Assembly: GCA_002419365.1 (NCBI GenBank)
Contig: DIGA01000095.1
Span: 1-64,000 of the forward strand
Length of the DNA: 64,000 nucleotides
Direction of reading: 5' to 3'
DNA from: Mageeibacillus sp. UBA5734
Lineage (GTDB): Bacteria; Bacillota; Clostridia; Saccharofermentanales; UBA5734
Below are positions 33,817-42,517 of this stretch, piece after piece. Numbering within the stretch: position 1 is the stretch's first letter; every line of letters begins with the position of its first letter. The translations under genes were made by a program, and so were the position numbers. The notes below the pieces were generated by a model. The model was given only the letters and a program-made list of their open reading frames with translations, had not been told where the DNA came from and did no database searches.

Positions 33817-35184
33817 ATGACCAAGAAGGGTTGCTCGTTTGTCAGGTCAATCATCGTTTTGCTGATGATCAGTTTCTTGCTGGCAGGATGCCAGTCCAGT
33901 CAGGTCATTCCATCCAGTTCCAGTTCAACGCCTGCGAGCGAGATCAGCCAGGCATCTGAAAAACCAGTCGAGATCAATGTCGCCTGGCAATATATCAAGG
34001 ATAGCCAACAGCAGGTTTGGTTCAAGTATATTTTTGAACCATTTACTGACAAGCATCCTGGAGTAAAAGTCAATTTCCGTACCTATCCTGACTGGCAGAC
34101 ATCCGTCCGAATCCAGATCGCAGCCGGCGCAGGACCAGACATGTTCTACATGGACAGCTTTGATGTACCTTACTACGCGACTCGCAATCAGATCCTGAAC
34201 CTTGAAAACTATCGCAAACAGTATAACCTGGACCAGGTCATGTACGACTGGGCGATCCGGGCCACCCTATACAATGGCCAGATGTATGCTTTGCCACAAT
34301 CTGTGGAGGCAACCGCCCTGACCTACAACAAAACCTTGCTCAATCGCCTTGGTTTTGATGTGCCAAGGACACGCGAAGAGTACGTTGCCCTGTGCGAAGC
34401 AGCCTTGGATGCCAATTTGATTCCCGTTGCGTTTGGGTACCAGGGCGTCAACATCCTGTTGAACTGGTATGTTGAACACTATTTGACGACGTATTGCGGT
34501 GCAGATGTCATCCGTGAAATGCTTGAAGGCGTTCGTCCGTTCAACGATCCTGTCATCAGGGACGCGTTTAAATTGATGAAAGCGGACTGGGATGCAGGCT
34601 ACATTGGCGGTCGGCGCAGTGCAGCAACTCCACTCAACGAAGCCAGGGAACAGTTTAGCAACCAGCAAGCCGTCATGAATTTCGAAGGGGCCTGGCTGAC
34701 CATGGTGGATACAGCCCCGGGAACGTGGAAATTCGATTGGGGGCAAACCATCTGGCCGTCGATGCGTGACGGGGTGCCACCCGCATCAGCCATCTCCCTG
34801 GGGGAAGCAATCGGGATTTCTTCAACCTCAAGGAATGCCGACCTCTGTGTCGAGATGATGATGGACTACTACCTGGATGAGAAAGTTGCTGCCCAAGTCG
34901 TTGCCTCCGGATTTTCCACACCTGCCCGTCCCATAGACCCCTCCCTCTTTCCTGCTGACATGCCAGGTGACATCAAAAAAGCCCTCGATGCCCAAGCCTA
35001 TAACATGAACCAGCCAGGAACAGGCTATGCACCCTGGGGGTTTTTCCCCACCGGGCTGAACGAATACATTTTGACCAACTTTGAAAAGCTGCTCTATAAC
35101 CAGATGACCCTACACGACTTCATGGCCAAAGGCCAACCCATTCTCGAACAGGATTTTGCCGAAGGATTTGTCTTCGCCGGTTAA
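33817..35184 (+). CDS. Orphan ABC-type solute-binding lipoprotein
   Basis: The protein has about 455 residues, starting at ATG 33817 with GGAG seven bases before it. It has lipobox LLAGC, a Ser-rich linker and a family-1 binding-protein fold (VKVNFRTYPDWQTSVRIQIA; GPDMFYMD; QQAVMNFEGAW). Proteins of this type normally serve MalFG permeases, yet the genes that follow encode a ribose-type ABC system with its own, unrelated binding protein at 38859. It faces a YesM kinase gene. It may therefore be a sensor partner for that kinase or serve permeases elsewhere; I favour sensing, as inference. Confidence 0.88.
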   Translation: MTKKGCSFVRSIIVLLMISFLLAGCQSSQVIPSSSSSTPASEISQASEKPVEINVAWQYIKDSQQQVWFKYIFEPFTDKHPGVKVNFRTYPDWQTSVRIQIAAGAGPDMFYMDSFDVPYYATRNQILNLENYRKQYNLDQVMYDWAIRATLYNGQMYALPQSVEATALTYNKTLLNRLGFDVPRTREEYVALCEAALDANLIPVAFGYQGVNILLNWYVEHYLTTYCGADVIREMLEGVRPFNDPVIRDAFKLMKADWDAGYIGGRRSAATPLNEAREQFSNQQAVMNFEGAWLTMVDTAPGTWKFDWGQTIWPSMRDGVPPASAISLGEAIGISSTSRNADLCVEMMMDYYLDEKVAAQVVASGFSTPARPIDPSLFPADMPGDIKKALDAQAYNMNQPGTGYAPWGFFPTGLNEYILTNFEKLLYNQMTLHDFMAKGQPILEQDFAEGFVFAG

Positions 35185-35224
35185 ACGGCCAGGCACAAAA
35201 TAAAAGAAAGAACAGGAAGCGGCC

Positions 35225-36733
35225 ATGGAAAGTGAATATTTTCTCCGTGTCAGGAATGTCAGCAAGACATTCCCCAGTGTTAAAGCGCTCGATAACGTCT
35301 CCTTCAGTGTAAAAAAGGGAGAGGTCCATGCTTTGATTGGCGAAAACGGGGCTGGTAAATCAACCCTGATCAAGGTCCTGGCTGGCGTTTATGAGCCCGA
35401 TCCCGGTGCCCATATTGAAATCGAAGGTGAAGTCATCGGCAAACTGAATCCGATTACCTCCGTTCGCCATGGCATCTCGATCATTTTCCAGGATTTCTCG
35501 TTATTCGCCAATTTGACGGTCGCCGAAAATATTGCGATGAGCAGCTCGCTCCAGCAGGGCAGCACCCTGGTCGACTGGAAAGACATGCGCCAAGTCGCCC
35601 GCAAAGCCATCGATTACCTCGGTGTCGATATCCCGCTGGACAGCCGGCTGGGCAACTTGTCCATCGCCAAACAGCAGCTGGTGGCCATTGCGCGTTCACT
35701 GGCCAGCAATGCCAAGCTGATCATCATGGACGAACCAACATCCGCACTCTCCAAGGGTGAAGTCGACTTGCTGTTCAAGATCATCCGCAACTTGCAGGCG
35801 GATGGCATTGCCGTCGTTTTCGTCAGCCACAAGCTGGAGGAACTTTTTGAAGTCTGCGAAACCTTCACCGTGCTCCGGGACGGCAAATTCATTGGCGACT
35901 ATCCCGCCAAAGACATGGATAACAATAAACTGATTGCCCTGATGGTCGGTCGTTCTGTCTCCTACGACCGGCTCGAAGCCAAGGCAATCGGCGATACAAT
36001 CCTCGAAGTCCAGAGTCTGGCCAAAGCAGGCAACTTCAAGGACATTTCCTTCCAGCTCCACCGTGGTGAAATCCTCGGGATCACTGGGTTGGTCGGATCC
36101 GGACGCACCGAAATGGTCCATGCCCTGTTTGGTCTGAACAAGCCCGACAGCGGTACGATTCTGCTCAATGGCAGCCCGGTCGATTTTTCCACCCCCAGCG
36201 ATGCTGTGGCAGCCGGGATCGCTTTTGTGCCAGAAAACCGTGCCCTCGAAGGTTTGGTCCTGCGCCAGAACATGCGCGACAACATCACGCTGGCGGTTCT
36301 CAACCAGTTGACCAATTCACTCAAGCTGATCGATCAGAAAAGGCTCCAGGCAGAAGCAAGCAAATGGATCAGTGAAATCAATGTACGCCCGGCTGTTCCG
36401 GACATGTTGGCTGGCCAGTTCTCGGGGGGCAATGCGCAGCGGATCGTCATTGGCAAATGGCTGGCAACCCATCCGAAGATCCTGATCATTGATGAGCCCA
36501 CCAATGGCATCGATGTCGGTGCCAAAGCAGAAATCCATCGTTTGATGCGTCAACTGGCAGATGACGGCATGGCTGTCATCATGATTTCTTCTGAACTTCC
36601 TGAAGTGCTCGCCATCAGCGACAGAGTCCTGGTCATGCGCCGGGGACGGATCAACGGCGAATTCACAGGCAGCCAGATCAATTCCGAAGCCATCATGAAC
36701 AAGGCCTTCCTTGCTGACAACAAGGTCGGCTGA
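35225..36733 (+). CDS. Ribose-type sugar ABC transporter ATPase (two fused domains)
   Basis: The 502-residue protein has two ATPase domains in tandem, as in RbsA/MglA/LsrA. Domain 1 has Walker A GENGAGKST, a variant signature LSIAKQQ and Walker B LIIMDEP. Domain 2 has a degenerate Walker A (GLVGSGRTE), signature FSGGNAQR and LIIDEPT. The asymmetry is normal in this family. It powers uptake by the two permeases encoded next. It lies 40 bases after the orphan binding-protein gene, so both may be co-transcribed. Confidence 0.93.
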   Translation: MESEYFLRVRNVSKTFPSVKALDNVSFSVKKGEVHALIGENGAGKSTLIKVLAGVYEPDPGAHIEIEGEVIGKLNPITSVRHGISIIFQDFSLFANLTVAENIAMSSSLQQGSTLVDWKDMRQVARKAIDYLGVDIPLDSRLGNLSIAKQQLVAIARSLASNAKLIIMDEPTSALSKGEVDLLFKIIRNLQADGIAVVFVSHKLEELFEVCETFTVLRDGKFIGDYPAKDMDNNKLIALMVGRSVSYDRLEAKAIGDTILEVQSLAKAGNFKDISFQLHRGEILGITGLVGSGRTEMVHALFGLNKPDSGTILLNGSPVDFSTPSDAVAAGIAFVPENRALEGLVLRQNMRDNITLAVLNQLTNSLKLIDQKRLQAEASKWISEINVRPAVPDMLAGQFSGGNAQRIVIGKWLATHPKILIIDEPTNGIDVGAKAEIHRLMRQLADDGMAVIMISSELPEVLAISDRVLVMRRGRINGEFTGSQINSEAIMNKAFLADNKVG

Positions 36734-36759
36734 GGATCAAACGTGAGGAGAATCAGCGC

Positions 36760-37731
36760 ATGAAAGAATGGATGAAAACGAAGGAGTTCATGATCCTGAT
36801 GATCGTGAGTGTGGTCTTCCTGATCATTTCGATCGGGAACCCCACCGCATTCCTGAATACAGGGAATATTTTCGATATTGTCAAATCAAACCTGGTCCTG
36901 GCGATCGCCGCAATGGGCATGCTGCCCATCATTCTGACCGGCGGCATCGATGTATCTGTCGGCGCCTTGATGGGCGTCGCATCTGTCATGTCTGCCTATT
37001 TCATGATCCATGTGTCTGACAACATCGCGCTGGGATTTCTGGCTGGAGCACTGACAGGTGTTGTGCTGGGGGCGATCAATGGCGCCTTCATCGCCTTCAT
37101 GAAAATGCCGCCGATCGTCGCGACACTAGGTACATTGTCCATTTACCAGGGCCTGATGAACTTCATCACCAACGGCAACTGGATCACCAATATTCCGGCC
37201 GGCTTCGTCGAATTCGGCAAGCAATACCTCTTTGACCTCGTCCCGATCCAGTTCATTTTCCTGATTGTCATGGTGACACTGACCTGGTGGCTCTTGAAGT
37301 ACACCTATTGGGGCCGCGGAGTCTTCGCCATCGGTGGCAACATTATCTCAGCGGAAAGAATCGGTTTCAACGTCAAGAAGCTCCAGTTCATGCTCTACAT
37401 GTTCATTGGCTTTGTCAGCGGTATCGCGGGTGTTGTCCGGACCAGCATATTTGGCCAGGTCGATCCCAAGGTTTTCACTGGATTCGAACTCAAAGTCATC
37501 GGTGCGGTCGTTGTCGGTGGTGCCAGTACATCAGGAGGCTATGGCAGCGTGCTGGGAACCCTGCTGGGCGTTGTCCTGATGGGCCTGCTCGAAAATGGCA
37601 TGATCCTGCTCAAGATCCCGACCTTCTGGCAAAAGATATTCATCGGCTCGGTCATCCTGTTCGCCGTCACAGCGGACATCCTCCGTGCAAAACGAGCTGA
37701 AGCTAAACGCGTCAAAGTTGATGTGGCTTGA
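36760..37731 (+). CDS. Sugar ABC permease, RbsC family (first)
   Basis: The 323-residue protein has 8-10 hydrophobic helices of the BPD_transp_2 type. Typical segments are LPIILTGGIDVSVGALMGV and the Gly-rich VIGAVVVGGASTSGGYGS. Together with the next gene it forms a heterodimeric channel, as in LsrCD or RhaPQ, rather than the homodimer of ribose systems. The start ATG 36760 follows GTGAGGAG. Confidence 0.93.
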   Translation: MKEWMKTKEFMILMIVSVVFLIISIGNPTAFLNTGNIFDIVKSNLVLAIAAMGMLPIILTGGIDVSVGALMGVASVMSAYFMIHVSDNIALGFLAGALTGVVLGAINGAFIAFMKMPPIVATLGTLSIYQGLMNFITNGNWITNIPAGFVEFGKQYLFDLVPIQFIFLIVMVTLTWWLLKYTYWGRGVFAIGGNIISAERIGFNVKKLQFMLYMFIGFVSGIAGVVRTSIFGQVDPKVFTGFELKVIGAVVVGGASTSGGYGSVLGTLLGVVLMGLLENGMILLKIPTFWQKIFIGSVILFAVTADILRAKRAEAKRVKVDVA

Positions 37732-37747
37732 AAAAGGGGGAACCGAT

Positions 37748-38779
37748 ATGAATCAGACCGATAAAAATCCTTTGCTCAAATCGATTCGTGACAATTCCAA
37801 AGAGGCGACGCTGATCGCTGTCCTGGTTGTCATCACTTTGCTTCTCGCCGTACTGACCAAAGGCAAGTTTCTCAGCTCGGCCAATCTGGTTTCCATGGCT
37901 TTCCAAATGCCGGAATTCGGTTTCATCGCACTGGGCATGATGGTGGTCGTTTTGACCGGCGGCATCAATCTTTCCGTCATCAATACAGCGGCCATGTCCT
38001 CGATTTTCGGTGCACTGATCATTTCAAAAGTCTTCAACCAGGGGGAAGGCAACGCCACCGTCGCGCTGATTGGCGGATTGATCGGCATCACAGTTGTCGC
38101 CCTGCTGGGTGGTGCCCTCAACGGTCTGGCTGTAGCCCATTTTGGGGTGGCACCGATGCTGGTTACGATCTCAACCATGATGATTTTTGAAGGGGTCGGT
38201 CTTCTGATCACCAAAGGAGGTGCCATCTCCGGGTTCCCGTCCAATTACATGTGGATCGGCGCCGGAAAAATCCTTGGCATCCCCTTCCCGATGATCCTCT
38301 ACATCCTGGCCGTTATCGCTTTTGTCATCCTGCTCGAACACACCGTCTGGGGCCGGCAAGTCTATATGGTCGGCTGCAATCCGACCGCAACATACTTCTC
38401 AGGTGTCAACAATCGCTCCGTCCTGATGCGAGTGTACCTGCTGTCAGCAGCCTGTGGCATTTTCGCCGCTGTCCTGATTTCATCCCGCTACAACTCAGCC
38501 AAAGTCGACTACGGTTCATCCTATCTGATGAAATCGATCGTTGCCACGGTCCTGGGTGGCACAGACATCAATGGTGGCTATGGCAAAGTCATCGGCACCG
38601 TCACAGCTGTTCTGATCATCCAGGCCATTTCATCCGGACTCAACCTGCTCAACGTCAACCGTTTCCTGACCGATGTCATCATGGGTGGTCTGCTGCTGGT
38701 TGTCCTGGCCATCAACTTCATCAGCATGGTCATCTCGGCCCGGCGCAACAAACAGCAAGCAGCGGCCAAGGCTGTCTGA
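37748..38779 (+). CDS. Sugar ABC permease, RbsC family (second)
   Basis: The permease has 343 residues. The ATG at 37748, with AGGGGG upstream, is preferred to the in-frame start at 37685 inside the previous gene. It contains the family segments MVVVLTGGINLSVINTAAM and VATVLGGTDINGGYGK. It is paralogous to the previous protein but clearly diverged, which implies a heterodimer. The gap to its neighbour is 16 bases. Confidence 0.93.
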   Translation: MNQTDKNPLLKSIRDNSKEATLIAVLVVITLLLAVLTKGKFLSSANLVSMAFQMPEFGFIALGMMVVVLTGGINLSVINTAAMSSIFGALIISKVFNQGEGNATVALIGGLIGITVVALLGGALNGLAVAHFGVAPMLVTISTMMIFEGVGLLITKGGAISGFPSNYMWIGAGKILGIPFPMILYILAVIAFVILLEHTVWGRQVYMVGCNPTATYFSGVNNRSVLMRVYLLSAACGIFAAVLISSRYNSAKVDYGSSYLMKSIVATVLGGTDINGGYGKVIGTVTAVLIIQAISSGLNLLNVNRFLTDVIMGGLLLVVLAINFISMVISARRNKQQAAAKAV

Positions 38780-38813
38780 TATCATCCGACTCGATCAATC
38801 CCTGGATTCCGAA

Positions 38814-38838
38814 ATCATGCACACGCCTGTGTGCTGAT
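38814..38838 (+). promoter_or_regulatory. Leader hairpin before the binding-protein gene
   Basis: ATCA-T-GCACAC-GCCT-GTGTGC-TGAT forms a stem directly before the ribosome site AAAGGAGG of the gene at 38859. Together with the hairpin at 39960-39995 it brackets the binding-protein message and may protect a processed mRNA. Confidence 0.55.
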
Positions 38839-38858
38839 AAATAAAAGGAGGAAGACCC

Positions 38859-39917
38859 ATGTTCAAAAAAGCAATCTCTGTCATGCTCGTCCTCGTGATG
38901 GTCACCTTGGTTGGCTGCTCAGCAGCGACCACGACAGCCACCACAGCGGCTCCTGCGGCAACCACTGCGGCAGCTGCCGAAACCACCGCAGCCCCAGCTG
39001 GCGGCAGCGAATCCTACACCATCGTTGTCATGCCCAAGCTGATCGGCATCCCTTACTTCAACCGTTCCCAGACCGGTGCCGAACAGGCTGGCAAAGACCT
39101 CGGCGTCAACGTCATCTACAACGGTCCTTCCGTTGGTGACGCTGCCCAGCAGGTCCAGATGATCGAAGACTACATCACCCAGGGCGTCGATGCGATCTGT
39201 GTCGCCCCGAATGATGCGGCCGCTCTGACCCCTGTCCTGCAGAAGGCCAAAGACGCCGGCATCAAAGTCCTCGACTGGGATACCCCTGCTGAAAAATCCG
39301 TTGTCGAACTGTCTGTGCACCAGATTGACGACAAGGAACTGGCCCAGGTCTACTATGACCAGCTCGTCGAAATCGCTGGAACCGATTCTGGCAACTATGC
39401 CATCATCACCGGTGGTCTCTCGGCTGCCAACCTCAACACCTGGATCGACCTCGGTGCCGAATACGCCAAGACCAAATACCCGAACCTGAAGCTCGTCACC
39501 GACAAAATCGGTTCTGACGAATCAGCTGATATCGCCTACCAGAAATCCCTCGACCTGATCAAGACCTATCCGGACCTGATCGGCATCCTCGGCTATTCCA
39601 CCCCGGCACCGCTTGGCATCGCCAAAGCTGTCCAGGAAAAGGGCCTCCAGGACAAGATCGCTGTTCTCGGTACCGCTATGCCGACTGACTCCAAGCCTTA
39701 CCTCCAGGATGGCTCCCTCGATGCTTCCCTGCTCTGGGATCCGGCCACCCTCGGTTACCTGACCGTTTACCTGGCCAAGGCCGTCCTCGATGGCACACCT
39801 GTCACCGATGGCATGGACGTTCCGAATGTTGGTAAGATCGTTGTCAGCGGCAAGGACGTCGTCATGGGTCCTCCAGCCGTCTTCACCAAGGAAAATGTTG
39901 ACAACTATCCTTTCTAA
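38859..39917 (+). CDS. Sugar-binding lipoprotein, LsrB/RhaS-like
   Basis: The 352-residue protein has lipobox TLVGC followed by an Ala/Thr-rich linker. The mature part is a type-I periplasmic binding protein (IVVMPKLIGIPYFNRSQTG; QVQMIEDYITQGVDAI; GILGYSTPAPLGIAKAV), closest in pattern to AI-2 (LsrB) and rhamnose (RhaS) binding proteins. Codons are strongly biased to C/G-ending forms (GTC, ATC, CTC, ACC), more than in neighbours, which points to high expression. The following kinase and allulose 3-epimerase suggest a ketose such as D-allulose or a pentulose as ligand. Confidence 0.92.
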   Translation: MFKKAISVMLVLVMVTLVGCSAATTTATTAAPAATTAAAAETTAAPAGGSESYTIVVMPKLIGIPYFNRSQTGAEQAGKDLGVNVIYNGPSVGDAAQQVQMIEDYITQGVDAICVAPNDAAALTPVLQKAKDAGIKVLDWDTPAEKSVVELSVHQIDDKELAQVYYDQLVEIAGTDSGNYAIITGGLSAANLNTWIDLGAEYAKTKYPNLKLVTDKIGSDESADIAYQKSLDLIKTYPDLIGILGYSTPAPLGIAKAVQEKGLQDKIAVLGTAMPTDSKPYLQDGSLDASLLWDPATLGYLTVYLAKAVLDGTPVTDGMDVPNVGKIVVSGKDVVMGPPAVFTKENVDNYPF

Positions 39918-39959
39918 GCCAGATCTTGATTCTTAATGGACGTATCATTGATGTCATCT

Positions 39960-39995
39960 GGGCTCCCACTGAATGTCTTGCTTTGGTGGGGGCCC
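39960..39995 (+). promoter_or_regulatory. Hairpin after the binding-protein gene
   Basis: GGGCTCCCAC (39960-39969) pairs with GTGGGGGCCC (39986-39995) at nine of ten positions. No U-tract follows and the kinase gene starts 26 bases later, so partial termination or 3'-end stabilisation is likely. Confidence 0.55.
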
Positions 39996-40020
39996 TTAGC
40001 CAATACGGGAGGCAAAGCAC

Positions 40021-41523
40021 ATGAATTACTATCTGGGTCTCGATAATGGCGGCACGCTGGTCAAGGCCGTCGTGTTTGATCAAAATGGCCAGATGATCAC
40101 ACGGGCCTCAGAGAAATTGACCATGCTAACGCCTGCACCCGGTTTTACCGAACGGGACATGAATGAACTCTGGTCAGCCAATCTCCGGGTCCTGCGCGCG
40201 GCAGTCGAACAAGCGGGTCCCCAGATCGCTACCCAGATTAAAAGTGTGGCCTGTTCCGGCCACGGCAAGGGGCTGTATCTCTGGGGCAAAGACCAGCGGC
40301 CCGCCTATCACGGGATCGTCTCGACCGATGCCCGAGCCGTAGACTATTCCGACCGGTTCAATTCAGATGGAACAACAGAAAAAGTCTTTGCCACCAATTT
40401 CCAGCGCATCCTGGCCAGCCAGCCCGTTTCGATCCTGCGCTGGCTTAAAGACCATGAACCACACGTACTAGCCAATACCCAGTGGATTTTCGAGTGCAAG
40501 GACTACATCCGCTTCCGTCTCACAGGTGAAGCGTTTGCCGAGATCACCGATTATTCCGGCTCGAACCTGCTCAATCTCAAGGAGCGCCGCTTTGACCACA
40601 ATCTGATGGAGACCTTTGGCCTGGGCGACTTGTACGACGCCCTGCCCCCGCTCAAACACTCGACCGATGTCTGCGGTTTGGTCACTTCAGAAGTCGCAGC
40701 CCAGACCGGTCTTCCCGCCGGTATCCCCGTGGCCGGCGGCATGTTTGACATCGATGCCTGTGCCATTGCCATGGACATCCTCAGCGATGACAAATACTGT
40801 GTCATCGCAGGAACCTGGAGCATCAATGGCTTCATTTCCCGGCAGCCGGTCACCGATCATAGCGTCATGATGAATTCCATCTATGCCCTGCCGGACTACT
40901 ACTTCATCGAAGAAAGCAGTCCGACCTCAGCCGGCAACCACGAATGGTTTATCGAACAATTCATGAGCGAAGAAAAGCAGCTGGCTGAAGCTCGCGGGAT
41001 CAGTGTCTATCACCTGACCGACGACATGGCAGCCGCTGTCGCTCCCGAAGACCACGACATCATCTTCCTGCCCTACCTCTACGGATCCAATTACAACCCC
41101 CGGGCCAAAGCCAGCCTGATCGGTCTGGACAGCTCCCACACCCGGTCCCAGATCATCCGGGCTGTTATGGAAGGCATCTGCCTCGGGCATCGGGTCCATC
41201 TGGAAAAGCTGCTCGCCCATAAAAGGCCCAGCGTCATCCGTCTGGCCGGCGGTGCAGCCAACTCACCCTTCTGGGTCCAGATGTTTGCCGATATCTTCCA
41301 GCTCCCCGTCGAGACCCTGGAATCCAGCGAACTGGGCGCCCTGGGCTGTGCCATGGCCGCCAGCGTAGCCGACGGACACTATCAGGACCTGGCCGCTGCC
41401 AGCCACGCCATGGTCCGGGTCAAACAGCGCTACGAACCTCAATCAGCCTTAGCTGGCATTTATGACCGCAAATACAGACGCTTCAGGCAATTCTCTGAAC
41501 AGCTTGACACGTTATGGGAATAA
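40021..41523 (+). CDS. FGGY carbohydrate kinase, LyxK-like
   Basis: The 500-residue FGGY kinase starts YYLGLDNGGTLVKAVVFDQ (phosphate-binding loop), with GIPVAGGMFDIDACAIAMDI in the central domain and LAGGAANSPFWVQMFADIF as adenosine motif. The pattern resembles L-xylulose/3-keto-L-gulonate kinases (LyxK) more than xylulokinase. GGGAGG precedes the ATG. In this operon it would phosphorylate the ketose that enters by the ABC system or that is made by the 3-epimerase, yielding a ketose phosphate for central metabolism. Confidence 0.88.
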   Translation: MNYYLGLDNGGTLVKAVVFDQNGQMITRASEKLTMLTPAPGFTERDMNELWSANLRVLRAAVEQAGPQIATQIKSVACSGHGKGLYLWGKDQRPAYHGIVSTDARAVDYSDRFNSDGTTEKVFATNFQRILASQPVSILRWLKDHEPHVLANTQWIFECKDYIRFRLTGEAFAEITDYSGSNLLNLKERRFDHNLMETFGLGDLYDALPPLKHSTDVCGLVTSEVAAQTGLPAGIPVAGGMFDIDACAIAMDILSDDKYCVIAGTWSINGFISRQPVTDHSVMMNSIYALPDYYFIEESSPTSAGNHEWFIEQFMSEEKQLAEARGISVYHLTDDMAAAVAPEDHDIIFLPYLYGSNYNPRAKASLIGLDSSHTRSQIIRAVMEGICLGHRVHLEKLLAHKRPSVIRLAGGAANSPFWVQMFADIFQLPVETLESSELGALGCAMAASVADGHYQDLAAASHAMVRVKQRYEPQSALAGIYDRKYRRFRQFSEQLDTLWE

Positions 41524-41551
41524 AATCACAACCGAAAACAAGGAGGCATCG

Positions 41552-42418
41552 ATGAAACACGGTATTTACTACGCCTATTGGGAAAAGCAATGGCAGGCCG
41601 ACTACATCCCTTATATCGAGAAGGCGGCTCAACTCGGCTTTGACATCCTGGAGATTGCCGCCAGTCCTCTGCCCTTCTATTCGGAACAACAAATGAAGGA
41701 CATCAAAGCCTGTGCCGCAGCCAATGGCATCACCCTGACCTGCGGCCACGGCCCCAGTCCGGACCAGAACCTGGCCTCGGCCGACCCGGCCGTCCGCGCC
41801 CATGCCAAGTCCTTCTTCACCGACCTGCTGTCGCGTCTCGAAAAAATGGACATCCATGTCATCGGCGGCGGTATCTACTCCTACTGGCCGGTCGATTACG
41901 CCCAACCGATCGACAAGCCCGGTGACTGGTCCCGCAGTGTCGCTGGGGTAGCCGAAATGGCCAAAGTTGCTGACGCCTGTGGCGTGGACTTTTGCCTCGA
42001 GGTTCTCAACCGTTTTGAGGGCTACCTCCTCAACACCGCCGAGGAAGCCGTCCAGTTTGTCCAGGAAGTCAACCACCCGCGGGTCAAGATCATGCTCGAC
42101 ACCTTCCACATGAACATCGAAGAAGACAGCATCGGTGGTGCTATCCGCAAGGCCGGCCAGCATCTGGGCCATTTCCACACCGGTGAATGCAACCGCCGCG
42201 TGCCCGGCCGCGGCCGCACCCCCTGGCGCGAAATCGGCGAAGCCCTTCGCGATATCCACTATCAGGGCGCCGTCGTCATGGAACCCTTTGTCCGCATGGG
42301 CGGCCAAGTCGGCTCCGACATCAAGATCTGGCGCGAAATGAACCCCGGCGCTGACGACGCCCAGCTCGACCTCGATGCCAAGAACGCAGTAGCTTTCCAA
42401 CGCTACATGCTGGACTGA
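41552..42418 (+). CDS. D-allulose (D-psicose) 3-epimerase family enzyme
   Basis: The 288-residue TIM-barrel protein closely resembles the Clostridium cellulolyticum enzyme from memory of that sequence (start MKHGIYYAYWE; LEIAASPLPFYS; HTGECNR then VPGRGR). The metal-binding and catalytic residues fall at the same numbers: Glu150, Asp183, His209, Glu244. The enzyme inverts C3 of free ketoses (allulose/fructose, tagatose/sorbose, ribulose/xylulose) with Mn2+ or Co2+. The ATG at 41552 behind AAGGAGG is the start; the longer frame overlaps the kinase gene. It is the last gene of the operon, followed by a strong terminator. Confidence 0.95.
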   Translation: MKHGIYYAYWEKQWQADYIPYIEKAAQLGFDILEIAASPLPFYSEQQMKDIKACAAANGITLTCGHGPSPDQNLASADPAVRAHAKSFFTDLLSRLEKMDIHVIGGGIYSYWPVDYAQPIDKPGDWSRSVAGVAEMAKVADACGVDFCLEVLNRFEGYLLNTAEEAVQFVQEVNHPRVKIMLDTFHMNIEEDSIGGAIRKAGQHLGHFHTGECNRRVPGRGRTPWREIGEALRDIHYQGAVVMEPFVRMGGQVGSDIKIWREMNPGADDAQLDLDAKNAVAFQRYMLD

Positions 42419-42435
42419 TTCTTTTTCTCCTCTAG

Positions 42436-42480
42436 CAAACAAGGGATCGAACGTGGTGGTTCGGTCCCTTGTTTGTTTTT
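42436..42480 (+). terminator. Strong intrinsic terminator of the ketose operon
   Basis: AAACAAGGGATCGAAC (42437-42452) pairs with GTTCGGTCCCTTGTTT (42459-42474), loop of six, followed by GTTTTT. It ends the plus-strand operon just before the convergent rnfC gene. Confidence 0.9.
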
Positions 42481-42517
42481 ATAACACTCGGATTGGTTCC
42501 CTTTACGGAGCCAGCTT

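Noticed and set aside
38930..39000. Apparent short tandem repeat of Ala/Thr codons in a lipoprotein gene
   Set aside because: It is the normal low-complexity linker after a lipobox, seen in several binding-protein genes here, and not a DNA repeat element.
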